Shown here in pieces: positions 15,612-23,293 of a stretch of 32,403 nt of DNA. Origin of the DNA: an uncultured Aliivibrio sp. Lineage in GTDB: Bacteria; Pseudomonadota; Gammaproteobacteria; Enterobacterales; Vibrionaceae. Below the pieces are notes generated by a model that was not told the origin of the DNA, ran no database searches, and was given only the letters and a program-made list of their open reading frames with translations. The position numbers and the translations under genes were made by a program. Position 1 is the stretch's first letter. Each line of letters begins with the position of its first letter. The stretch covers positions 1 through 32,403 of the forward strand of contig NZ_CAMLHO010000037.1 in NCBI RefSeq assembly GCF_946479765.1, written 5' to 3'.

Positions 15612-17297
15612 ATGCGCAATTTCATTTGGACCCTTCTTTTTTTTAGCTCAATCTCCTTTGCTAATGAGACTCAAGACCTTGCTGATCTAGAAAAAATAAA
15701 CAGCGAAGTAGCACGACTTAAACAGGAATCAACGTCGTTTTCAGGCAGTGATCTAGCGGTTATCCGAGTTCAACAAGTAGATAAAAATAATGAACTTAGA
15801 ATCGTATTATCCGATTTAATTAACCAACATGACGAAACAACAACCCCTCTTTTAATTAAAGAAGTCGTAAGCCAAGTAACTTACACAGAACGCTCTATTG
15901 CCTACCTAGATAAAGATATTAAGCATAAACAAGAACAGTTAGATAAATCAGACATAGAGCATAAACTTGCATTACAAAACACACTAAAAGAATCAAGAGA
16001 TTACTATTATCTGTCTCTTAATGATCAACTTGAAAACTACCAATGGCTTACAAAGCTAGGTAAACCAGAAGAGGCTAAATTAGCCGCATTTAAATTATTA
16101 ATTGATCAAAAAATCAAATTCCTTTCTGCTTCGTTAAGTTTTGATACCAGTCGTGAACAGTTACTTTCAGATCAACTTCAACGTTCTTCTGATTCCGAGA
16201 AATCCTCGCTCACATTAGATCATCTCTTTTTTGAGCGTAAAGTAAAAAACTCAACCTATGGGTTAGGTAAATTAATTTCCATTGCCGATCAATTAAACAT
16301 CAATACCACCGATTACAAACGCCAACTGTTTTCTACCACGGGTAATTTAACCGAAGATATTTTAAACTTCCCAGTCATTGCCGCCATTTTAAGTAACTGG
16401 ATTTCATCTGGCAGTAACTGGCTACTTAAGCACGCACCAGATCAACTCCTTAAGTTCTTTGTTTTCTTCTTAATCCTATTTGCAACACGTTTACTGGCGA
16501 AATTAACTCGTAAAGTCGTACTAAAAGCGGTGGTGCAGCCCCACTTACGAATGAGTAAATTGATGCAGGATTTCTTTATCTCTATGTCGAGTAAGCTTAT
16601 TTACTTTATTGGTATCTTAATCGCTTTCTCTAAAGTTGGTTTAGATCTCGCTCCTGTTCTAACTGGTTTTGGTGTCGCCGGTATTATTATTGGTTTTGCA
16701 TTACAAGATACCCTATCCAACTTTGCATCGGGCATGATGTTACTTATCTACCGTCCATTTGATGTCGGTGATCTGGTTGAGGCAGGCGGCGTAACTGGCA
16801 AGGTAAGCTCAATGAGCTTGGTAAATACCACGATCAAAACCTTTGATAACCAAATCATTATTTTACCCAACAGTAAAATTTGGGGAGATGTAATAAAGAA
16901 CGTAACGCATGAGCGATTACGCCGTGTAGACATGGTGTTTGGCATTGGATATGAAGACAGCATTGAACACGCTGAAAAGATCCTCGCAGAAATTATTGAT
17001 GCTCACCCTGCGGCATTAAAAAAACCAGAACCGAACATTAGAGTTCATACACTTGGTGCCTCTTCTGTTGATTTCATCGTTCGCCCTTGGGTTAAAACTG
17101 ACGATTATTGGGATGTGTATTGGGATGTGACTCGTGAAGTGAAATTACGTTTTGATAAAGAAGGGATCTCTATTCCTTTTGCTCAACAAGATGTACATGT
17201 TCACTTTGCAAAAAAAGACAATAAACCCAAGAAGCCGAACCAAATCACAGAAAAAATTGGTAACGTGATTGATTCGGTACGCAATAAAGACAGTTAA
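15612..17297 (+). CDS. MscS-family mechanosensitive channel with long periplasmic domain
   Basis: A protein of 561 residues. Residues 1-18 are a signal peptide (MRNFIWTLLFFSSISFA|N). Residues about 19-250 are a helical, charged periplasmic domain with coiled-coil character. Two or three membrane segments follow (about 277-297 and 330-350), then the pore helix with GVAGIIIGFALQDTLSNFASG and the RPFDVGDLVE start of the beta domain. NTTIKTFDNQIIILPNSKIWG and the C-terminal alpha/beta domain (VRPWVKTDDYWDVYWDVT, ISIPFAQQDVHV) complete the MscS core. It opens under membrane tension and releases solutes on hypo-osmotic shock. The extra N-terminal domain sets it apart from the 286-residue E. coli MscS. 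Confidence 0.92.
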   Translation: MRNFIWTLLFFSSISFANETQDLADLEKINSEVARLKQESTSFSGSDLAVIRVQQVDKNNELRIVLSDLINQHDETTTPLLIKEVVSQVTYTERSIAYLDKDIKHKQEQLDKSDIEHKLALQNTLKESRDYYYLSLNDQLENYQWLTKLGKPEEAKLAAFKLLIDQKIKFLSASLSFDTSREQLLSDQLQRSSDSEKSSLTLDHLFFERKVKNSTYGLGKLISIADQLNINTTDYKRQLFSTTGNLTEDILNFPVIAAILSNWISSGSNWLLKHAPDQLLKFFVFFLILFATRLLAKLTRKVVLKAVVQPHLRMSKLMQDFFISMSSKLIYFIGILIAFSKVGLDLAPVLTGFGVAGIIIGFALQDTLSNFASGMMLLIYRPFDVGDLVEAGGVTGKVSSMSLVNTTIKTFDNQIIILPNSKIWGDVIKNVTHERLRRVDMVFGIGYEDSIEHAEKILAEIIDAHPAALKKPEPNIRVHTLGASSVDFIVRPWVKTDDYWDVYWDVTREVKLRFDKEGISIPFAQQDVHVHFAKKDNKPKKPNQITEKIGNVIDSVRNKDS

Positions 17298-17335
17298 TCT
17301 GTCAAGTTGTCGGTTTCAATACGTTAAGTACAAAC

Positions 17336-17384
17336 AAGGCTATACGTATGATTTTAAATCATCAAGTATAGCCTTCTTATTTTT
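17336..17384. terminator. Bidirectional terminator between the MscS and LysE genes
   Basis: A 10-bp stem AAGGCTATAC (17336-17345) / GTATAGCCTT (17366-17375) with an inner pairing ATGAT/ATCAT, followed by CTTATTTTT. It lies between convergent genes ending at 17297 (+) and 17390 (-) and can serve both. Confidence 0.8.
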
Positions 17385-17389
17385 ACAAC

Positions 17390-18031
17390 CTATTTAGACA
17401 CTAATAAATTCACGCCCAGCAAAATAAGTACACTACCTGTTACCCTTTCTATTCGATGTGTCATTTTCTCGCTCGACATTAATTCCTGTGCTTTCTCAAC
17501 CAGCAATGCAATTCCACCTTGCCAAAACATAGCAATGATAAAGTGCACACTTGCCATCAGCAATGATTGAATAAATGCATTGTATTCAGGATTAATAAAT
17601 TGCGGTAATAACGCTAAATAAAATACAGCGGTTTTAGGATTTAAAATATTCGATAAAAAACCTTCTTTAAAAGACAAGGTTAACGATTCTTTCTTTTCTT
17701 TTATCGCTTTTACTTCCGTTGTTTGTTTACGCTTGTTAAACGTACTTCTAATTGATTGAATACCTAACCAAATCAGGTACGCAGCCCCTATCGTCTTAAT
17801 AACAGTAAACAACTCCGTAGAGCTTACTAGCAATACTGACAAACCAATCGCAGACATAGTGGCATGAACAAATAAACCACAACAAATACCCAGACTGCAA
17901 GTTATGCCATCTTTCCAACCACCACGAGTCGTATTGCGGATAACCAAAGCAGTATCTAACCCGGGTGTTATTGTTAACAGTACAATAGCAATAAAAAATG
18001 CCCAAAAATCTAAAATCACGTAAATATCCAT
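17390..18031 (-). CDS. LysE/RhtB-family amino-acid exporter
   Basis: A protein of 213 residues with six predicted membrane segments. It belongs to the LysE superfamily, which exports amino acids such as lysine, threonine or homoserine lactones. Conserved features are TPGLDTALVIRNTTRGGWKDG near the N-terminus and NPKTAVFYLALLPQF in the middle, split by a basic cytoplasmic loop (STFNKRKQTTEVKAIKEKKE). The C-terminus ends in a hydrophobic helix (VLILLGVNLLV). ATG at 18031 follows an AT-rich region. The substrate is not predictable; it stands alone, convergent with the MscS gene and divergent from the M32 peptidase. Confidence 0.9.
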   Translation of the reverse strand: MDIYVILDFWAFFIAIVLLTITPGLDTALVIRNTTRGGWKDGITCSLGICCGLFVHATMSAIGLSVLLVSSTELFTVIKTIGAAYLIWLGIQSIRSTFNKRKQTTEVKAIKEKKESLTLSFKEGFLSNILNPKTAVFYLALLPQFINPEYNAFIQSLLMASVHFIIAMFWQGGIALLVEKAQELMSSEKMTHRIERVTGSVLILLGVNLLVSK

Positions 18032-18189
18032 TTAATTGTGAGATTAATTAATATATCGCTTTTTCTTTTAATTACTACCTAAAGTTAATATACCAAGAAC
18101 GATAAAGTATGAACCACGTAACCTTAGAATATTTACTTTTGCATTCGCCACCAAATTTGCAAACCTTGTCATATTGACGAGGCTTTTAT

Positions 18190-18219
18190 TTGAAAAATAA
18201 CTACTTAGAGGGTTACAAT
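18190..18219 (+). promoter_or_regulatory. Sigma-70 promoter of the M32 carboxypeptidase gene
   Basis: TTGAAA (18190-18195), 18-bp spacer, TACAAT (18214-18219): five of six matches at both boxes, 37 bp before the ATG at 18257. Confidence 0.6.
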
Positions 18220-18256
18220 TTAGCGATATGACTAATAATAAAAATAGGAACGCCTC

Positions 18257-19741
18257 ATGAGCCATTACCAAAAACTCGTTCAACATCATTTGAAAATTTC
18301 TCGATTCGAGCATCTAGGGTCGATTTGTGGCTGGGATCAAGCAGCCGTTATGCCTTCTGGTGGTAACGAAGCTCGATCTGAAGCCATGGCTGAACTGTCT
18401 GTTCATTTACATCAATTAGGCAATGCCCCACAATTAGCTGAATGGTTTGATAAAGCAGAGTCTGAATCTTTAACTAGCAATGAACTTGCCAGCCTACGTG
18501 AAATGAAATCCCAATGGCAACAAACTACAGCATTACCAGAGACGTTAGTCGAAGCTCAATCTCTTGCTGGTTCTAAATGTGAACACGCATGGCGAACTCA
18601 GCGTGGAGAAAACGACTGGGAAGGCTTTAGCAAAAACTTTGCAAATGTTGTCGCGCTTTCTCAAGAAGAAGCGCAAATACGTGCAGAGATCTCAGGACTA
18701 ACACCTTACGATGCAATGCTTGATTTATATGAACCAGGCACAACAACAGCAAAATTAGATGTTGTATTTAACGATGTAAAAACATGGCTTCCTGCTCTTA
18801 TTCAAAACATACAAGAGAAACAAGCAACCGAAGCTATCTACTTACCTGATGGCAACTACCCTACAGAGCAACAACGCCAACTAAGCTTAGATGTGATGAA
18901 GTTTTTAAACTTCGATTTTAATCACGGTCGCCTTGATGTAAGCATGCACCCTTTCTGTGGTGGCGTTCCTACTGATGTTCGTATTACCACTCGTTATGAT
19001 GAAAATGATTTTGTGCAATCGCTCATGGGTACAGTACATGAAACGGGCCACGCACGTTATGAACAAGGTTTACCAAAAGAGTTTGCAGGCCTCGCCGTTG
19101 GTCAAGACTGTTCCATGGGGATTCATGCATCTCAAAGCTTATTTTTTGAGATGCAATTAGGCCGCAGTGCTGAGTTTATTTCTCAACTATCTCCATTAGT
19201 GCAAAAGAACTTTGTAAATGCAGATAAAGCAATTTTTGAAGCTGAGAACCTACAAAAAATCTATACGCGCGTAAATCCTGATTTTATCCGTGTAGATGCA
19301 GATGAAGCAACATACCCTGCTCACGTTATTCTTCGTTATGAAATTGAGCGAGATTTGATGAACGGTAAAATCAGCTATAAAGACATCCCTGAGTTGTGGG
19401 ATACAAAGATGCAGCAGTACTTAGGCTTATCAACTAAAGACAATTACAAAAATGGCTGTATGCAAGACATTCACTGGACAGACGGAAGTTTCGGTTACTT
19501 CCCAAGCTACACTCTCGGCGCAATGTACGCAGCCCAATTTATGGCAGCAATGAAACAAACCGTAGATATAGAGACAGCCACATTAAGCGGTGATTTAAGC
19601 CCTATCTTCACTTGGCTATCAGACAATATCTGGAGTAAAGCATCGCTGTTCTCAACCGATGAATTAGTGAAACAAGCGACAGGTGATGTGCTGAATGCTA
19701 ATTTCTTTAAAGATCATTTAGAGAAGCGTTATTTAGGGTAA
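18257..19741 (+). CDS. M32-family metallocarboxypeptidase (Taq type), third zinc ligand apparently replaced
   Basis: A protein of 494 residues, the normal M32 length. These enzymes remove C-terminal residues from peptides in the cytoplasm using a divalent metal. The HEXXH motif is HETGH at 261-265. The family motifs IRVDADE and GCMQDIHW are both present. The HES/GQ motif, whose Glu is the third metal ligand (Glu299 in the Pyrococcus enzyme, 30 residues after the first His), reads HASQ here, with Ala291 (codon GCA, one base from GAA). If real, metal binding and activity may be impaired. ATG at 18257 follows AGGAAC. Its terminator at 19781 has a near copy behind hipA. Confidence 0.92.
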   Translation: MSHYQKLVQHHLKISRFEHLGSICGWDQAAVMPSGGNEARSEAMAELSVHLHQLGNAPQLAEWFDKAESESLTSNELASLREMKSQWQQTTALPETLVEAQSLAGSKCEHAWRTQRGENDWEGFSKNFANVVALSQEEAQIRAEISGLTPYDAMLDLYEPGTTTAKLDVVFNDVKTWLPALIQNIQEKQATEAIYLPDGNYPTEQQRQLSLDVMKFLNFDFNHGRLDVSMHPFCGGVPTDVRITTRYDENDFVQSLMGTVHETGHARYEQGLPKEFAGLAVGQDCSMGIHASQSLFFEMQLGRSAEFISQLSPLVQKNFVNADKAIFEAENLQKIYTRVNPDFIRVDADEATYPAHVILRYEIERDLMNGKISYKDIPELWDTKMQQYLGLSTKDNYKNGCMQDIHWTDGSFGYFPSYTLGAMYAAQFMAAMKQTVDIETATLSGDLSPIFTWLSDNIWSKASLFSTDELVKQATGDVLNANFFKDHLEKRYLG

Positions 19742-19760
19742 GAGCGAGAAGCTTGTTTTT

Positions 19761-19809
19761 AGTTTTGAGTAATTAAAAGAATAGATGTAGTTATTGGCTG
19801 CATCCATTT
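19761..19809. repeat. Direct repeat copy A flanking hipBA (49 bp)
   Basis: Copy A begins 20 bp after the M32 gene and matches copy B at 21523-21570 at 42 of 49 aligned positions with one indel. It contains the terminator hairpin. Substitutions in the stem keep pairing by G-U pairs. Confidence 0.75.
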
Positions 19810-19812
19810 TTT
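19781..19812 (+). terminator. Terminator of the M32 peptidase gene
   Basis: ATAGATGTAG (19781-19790) pairs with CTGCATCCAT (19798-19807) with two G-U pairs and a 7-nt loop, followed by six U residues. Confidence 0.8.
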
Positions 19813-19830
19813 GTATTTGAATCACCATTT

Positions 19831-19932
19831 TATCCCCGACAAGGGATAACATCTACTTTATCCTCGATCGGGGATATACATTGACTTATCCCCGATCGGG
19901 TATATATTATTAATTATCCTCTATCGGGGATA
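19831..19932. promoter_or_regulatory. hipO: Four HipB operators at exact 28-bp spacing
   Basis: TATCC-n8-GGATA occurs at 19831-19848, 19859-19876, 19887-19904 (right half GTATA, one mismatch) and 19915-19932. Start-to-start distance is 28 bp each time. This is the operator type known for E. coli HipB, which also has four. The spacers differ slightly, but most contain CGATCG. The last operator ends 9 bp before the first possible hipB start. Confidence 0.92.
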
Positions 19933-19941
19933 TCACATAAT

Positions 19942-20205
19942 ATGATGGGGTGTATGATGATTTATAATCCAAAACAATTAGCTAACCACTTAAAGCTTAT
20001 TAGAACCAAACACAATTTGACTCAAACAGAGCTTGCTAAAAAAGTTGGTGTAAAACAATCCACTCTATCTAGCTTTGAGAATCATCCTGAAACTACTCAG
20101 TTACAGACACTCTTTAAGATCCTTCATGCATTAGAAGTTCATTGCATTATTCAAGAGCAAGTCCCAACAAGTCACGAAGACAATCTAGACGATGAGGCAT
20201 GGTAA
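19942..20205 (+). CDS. hipB: HipB antitoxin and repressor
   Basis: An 87-residue HTH protein. Residues about 15-68 form the XRE domain (LTQTELAKKVGVKQSTLSSF). The C-terminus ends in Trp, as in E. coli HipB, where the tail docks in HipA. It binds the four upstream operators and HipA, neutralising the toxin and repressing the operon. The start is uncertain: ATG at 19942 gives the same N-terminal length as E. coli HipB (MMxxxxIYxP), but the only good ribosome binding site, GGGG at 19947-19950, sits 6 nt before the ATG at 19957. The gene overlaps hipA by one base. Confidence 0.93.
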   Translation: MMGCMMIYNPKQLANHLKLIRTKHNLTQTELAKKVGVKQSTLSSFENHPETTQLQTLFKILHALEVHCIIQEQVPTSHEDNLDDEAW

Positions 20206-21524
20206 TGGCTGTATTAATTGCATACATGAATGGTGAACGTGTTGGAGAATTTACTAAACTCAGTAATGGTGCACATCAGTTTCAATACGATAAATCATGG
20301 ATTGAAAGCACGGTAGGAAGACCTCTTTCATTATCCCTCCCCCTACAATATCCAAAGATAACCAGTGATTGCGTTATTAATTACTTCGACAACCTATTAC
20401 CTGATTTATCAGAAGTAAGAGATCGCATCGTTGCCAGATACCAAGCTAAATCTCGTCAAACGTTCGATTTACTGCATGAAGTTGGTAAAGACAGCGTCGG
20501 TGCCATTTCTTTATTAACTAATGATGAAGAACCAAATACCAAACAACTGGATTATGAAATTTTAACTCCAGCACGGCTCAAACAAGTACTCTCAGCCTAT
20601 CAATCCAATATCCCATTAGGAATGTTAGAAGATGAATCAGACTTTCGAATTTCGGTTGCCGGAGCACAAGAAAAAACAGCGTTACTCAAAATAAATAATG
20701 AATGGTGTATACCGAAGGCATCAACGCCAACAACACATATTATCAAATTACCCATAGGTAAAATTCAACAACCTAATGCTACTCTCGATATGAGTGATAG
20801 TGTAGAAAATGAATACCTGTGCATCCAATTAGCGAAGAAGTTAGGATTCAATGTACCTAATGTTGAAATAATTCATAGTGATGGAATAAAAGCCATTGCT
20901 GTAGAACGATTTGATAGACGATGGATTAAAAATAACACCAAGCTATTAAGATTACCGCAAGAAGATATGTGCCAAGCATTTGGATTACCCTCATCAATTA
21001 AATATGAAGCAGATGGAGGTCCAGGTATAAAAACCATTATGGATCTTCTTATGGGCTCAAGCCAATCACTAAAAGATCGTGATGCTTTTATGCGATTTCA
21101 GGTATTTCAATGGTTAATTGGTGCAACAGATGGGCACGCAAAAAACTTCTCCATTTTTATTAATGCACATGGCAGTTATCACCTTACGCCCTTTTATGAC
21201 ATCTTATCCGCCTACCCAATCTTAGGTGGTAAAGGGATGAATATCCGCTCATTAAAACTGGCAATGGGACTAACAGCATCAAAAGGCAAGAAATACCCTA
21301 TTGATAAAATATACACACGTCATTTTATTGATACGGCTAAAGCTGTTGGATTTGATACAGAAAGAATGGAAGAGATAATGAAGGAATTTGCGATAAATAT
21401 GCCTAAGTCCATTAAGGAATTAGAAGCAGAATTACCAAGCGGTTTTCCAAAGGATATTTCTGGCAGCATATTCAGTAATACATTGAGAATGGTAAATAAG
21501 ATCCGCTTAAATAAAGATTTATAG
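20205..21524 (+). CDS. hipA: HipA serine/threonine kinase toxin
   Basis: A protein of 439 residues, closely matching E. coli HipA along its length. The start at 20205 makes the TAATG overlap with hipB and aligns MAVLIAYMNGERVGE with the E. coli N-terminus; an ATG two codons earlier is in frame but less likely. Conserved functional parts are ISVAGAQEKTAL with the autophosphorylated Ser, HIIKLP with the ATP-binding Lys, GATDGHAKNFS with the catalytic Asp/Asn, and PFYDILS with the metal-binding Asp. In E. coli it phosphorylates glutamyl-tRNA synthetase and induces persistence; all needed residues are kept, so the toxin should be active. It ends inside direct repeat copy B. Confidence 0.95.
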   Translation: MAVLIAYMNGERVGEFTKLSNGAHQFQYDKSWIESTVGRPLSLSLPLQYPKITSDCVINYFDNLLPDLSEVRDRIVARYQAKSRQTFDLLHEVGKDSVGAISLLTNDEEPNTKQLDYEILTPARLKQVLSAYQSNIPLGMLEDESDFRISVAGAQEKTALLKINNEWCIPKASTPTTHIIKLPIGKIQQPNATLDMSDSVENEYLCIQLAKKLGFNVPNVEIIHSDGIKAIAVERFDRRWIKNNTKLLRLPQEDMCQAFGLPSSIKYEADGGPGIKTIMDLLMGSSQSLKDRDAFMRFQVFQWLIGATDGHAKNFSIFINAHGSYHLTPFYDILSAYPILGGKGMNIRSLKLAMGLTASKGKKYPIDKIYTRHFIDTAKAVGFDTERMEEIMKEFAINMPKSIKELEAELPSGFPKDISGSIFSNTLRMVNKIRLNKDL

Positions 21525-21570
21525 CTTTGAGTGATTAAAAAATGGATGTAGGTATTAGCTACATCCATTT
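21523..21570. repeat. Direct repeat copy B flanking hipBA (48 bp)
   Basis: Copy B starts at the hipA stop codon and matches copy A at 19761-19809. The two copies enclose hipBA with its operators. Confidence 0.75.
21542..21570 (+). terminator. Terminator of hipBA
   Basis: A perfect 10-bp stem ATGGATGTAG (21542-21551) / CTACATCCAT (21559-21568) with a 7-nt loop, then TTTAT. An A-run lies on the 5' side. Confidence 0.75.
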
Positions 21571-21680
21571 ATCTAGTTAGGTAACTTGTTTTTGGATAGA
21601 AATGATTCAGTGATTCTACTAATTTAGAAAATTACGAATTAGCTCAGGTATGGCTCAGCTTCAGTTTTGTAGTCAAAATC

Positions 21681-22787
21681 TCATGCAACCGCACTTTTAA
21701 CTACTATTGGTGTTGGAGAGCCTTTATTATTGAATTTAAGCCCCCAAGGGTATGGAGGAGTCGCTCCATTAACAAATTCGTAAACAATACACACAGGGTG
21801 ATTTCTAGTTATCTGTTGCCCCATAGCAAAGTTAAACGAGGATTGCGCTGCGCAATATATATGGATTCTCCTTACACCATCCTGATTAAACTTGTTTAGA
21901 AGCAACCTAAACTCCTTTTTAAACTTAGTCAGTTTGGACAAACTGGACATATTATCATGACCAATCTGAGGCATTCTTATTGTGACAATGGAACTTGTGT
22001 TGGTTATTTCTCGAGCAACTTTCTCTATATCGAAAGAAATACTAAAGATTAAACATACATCATCATTTTGCGCTCCTTCGTAGTCAGACTCATCTATAAT
22101 TGGCTGATTACTATCGAAGCTTCTATCCAAACAATGCCATTCTTCCAAATCTCGATCGTAATCCCATAACGTCACACTTGTTGTATTACCGATGAAGAAG
22201 CCAGAGTAAAAACCGAGGCAGACGGGAGGAGTACCACCGTAATGAATAGAGGCAGATTCGTTTCCAGTTGCATCTGATAGGGATGCAACTGCTTTTTTGA
22301 GCATCACTCGAGTGTCATTTACTGCTTCTGAAGGTTCACACAAAACACCATCTTTATAGTGTTCAGATAAATCTATCTTTGCACATCGTACCTTTCCCTT
22401 AGCTTTCGTTACAGTAGACAAAAAAGATGAGCTTAGTGGTTTAAACAAAGCAATATGCTCAACGAGAATATCATTCGCTTTGCCACTATCTTTCACAGTT
22501 TGCAAGGCGTCATACATAATGAGTAAAAAACCAATGATAACGAAGAAACTAGAAACTAAGAGTATGAAAGTACCTGTGTCATTCTCAAAGAATGACGCGG
22601 TTAACTCATACCCATCTGGAGTTTTAAGGACTATCTTGAGAGCAGCTGTTACACCTATTGAGCTAAGCCCGCTCACAACTAGAAATTTGCCGATTGTAAA
22701 TAGTTTGCTTCTTGGCCTAGTGTACCATTTGAACAGCAAATCACCCCAATGCAATAACCTGTACACCAAATCTTTAAGGAACTCCAC
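21681..22787 (-). CDS. cap14: CBASS effector: two-TM protein with C-terminal SAVED domain (Cap14-like)
   Basis: A protein of 368 residues, last gene of the CBASS operon. Two membrane segments lie at residues about 29-53 and 72-94, followed by a soluble region. The C-terminal half has SAVED-like features: RRIHIYCAAQSSFNFAMGQQ followed by HPVCIVYEFVNG, the pattern in which a conserved core binds cyclic oligonucleotides. SAVED effectors sense the product of the cyclase; those joined to membrane helices are thought to disrupt the inner membrane and kill the infected cell. Its start at 22787 overlaps the Cap3 stop by one base. The symbol rests on domain layout, not on a search. Confidence 0.8.
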   Translation of the reverse strand: MEFLKDLVYRLLHWGDLLFKWYTRPRSKLFTIGKFLVVSGLSSIGVTAALKIVLKTPDGYELTASFFENDTGTFILLVSSFFVIIGFLLIMYDALQTVKDSGKANDILVEHIALFKPLSSSFLSTVTKAKGKVRCAKIDLSEHYKDGVLCEPSEAVNDTRVMLKKAVASLSDATGNESASIHYGGTPPVCLGFYSGFFIGNTTSVTLWDYDRDLEEWHCLDRSFDSNQPIIDESDYEGAQNDDVCLIFSISFDIEKVAREITNTSSIVTIRMPQIGHDNMSSLSKLTKFKKEFRLLLNKFNQDGVRRIHIYCAAQSSFNFAMGQQITRNHPVCIVYEFVNGATPPYPWGLKFNNKGSPTPIVVKSAVA

Positions 22788-23293
22788 TACTTAATACTCC
22801 GTGTCATTAACAAATTAAAACCGGACTCCACTTCCGAGTATACAAATATCCGAAAGCTCTCTTTACCTACAATAACAAAAAATAAATTTCGTCCTTCATT
22901 ACGCTTCATACACTTCTTCCAATCGTCTATGTCAACAGATGATGGTTCAGGATGAGCTTCTGGATGGGTGTGCCATGTCCCAAGGTATATTTTCTTTCCT
23001 CCACTATTTCCAAAAGCACTATCAACCGCTTTTTGGTGCCCTTTATCAAGCATTTTAAAAGAAGTCCTGCTTCTTATATCTTCGGGAAGTGGAGTAGTTA
23101 TATCAGATATAATGTAAAGTGATTTATTAGTATCGTAGCCACCAATCAACACGCCACAAGCCTCCTTATCATCCCTATTAAGTTGTTGATATTCTTTCAA
23201 TTTAAGAATAACTTCATCGTAAAGGAGCAAGGATGGAATACTATCTGGTAACTTAGTCACACAAAATGCCCCCGCAATCACAAATTTCCTCAC
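22787..23293 (-). CDS. cap3: CBASS Cap3, JAB/JAMM deconjugating protease
   Basis: A protein of 168 residues. The JAMM metalloprotease site is complete: Glu44 (EACGVLIGG), His108 and His110 in WHTHP, Ser118 and Asp121, fitting HxHx7Sx2D exactly. In CBASS, Cap3 removes the conjugates that Cap2 puts on the CD-NTase C-terminus and so resets or dampens the system. The start at 23293 overlaps the cap2 end by 41 bp; a start further downstream is possible because the first about 20 residues are outside the conserved domain. Stop and next start overlap by one base, so all four genes are tightly coupled. Confidence 0.92.
   Translation of the reverse strand: MRKFVIAGAFCVTKLPDSIPSLLLYDEVILKLKEYQQLNRDDKEACGVLIGGYDTNKSLYIISDITTPLPEDIRSRTSFKMLDKGHQKAVDSAFGNSGGKKIYLGTWHTHPEAHPEPSSVDIDDWKKCMKRNEGRNLFFVIVGKESFRIFVYSEVESGFNLLMTRSIK

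Noticed and set aside
19831-19932. Regular 28-bp repeats resembling a short CRISPR array
   Set aside because: The conserved part is an 18-bp palindrome with variable centre, matches HipB operators and directly precedes hipB; spacers would be only 10 bp and no cas genes are present.
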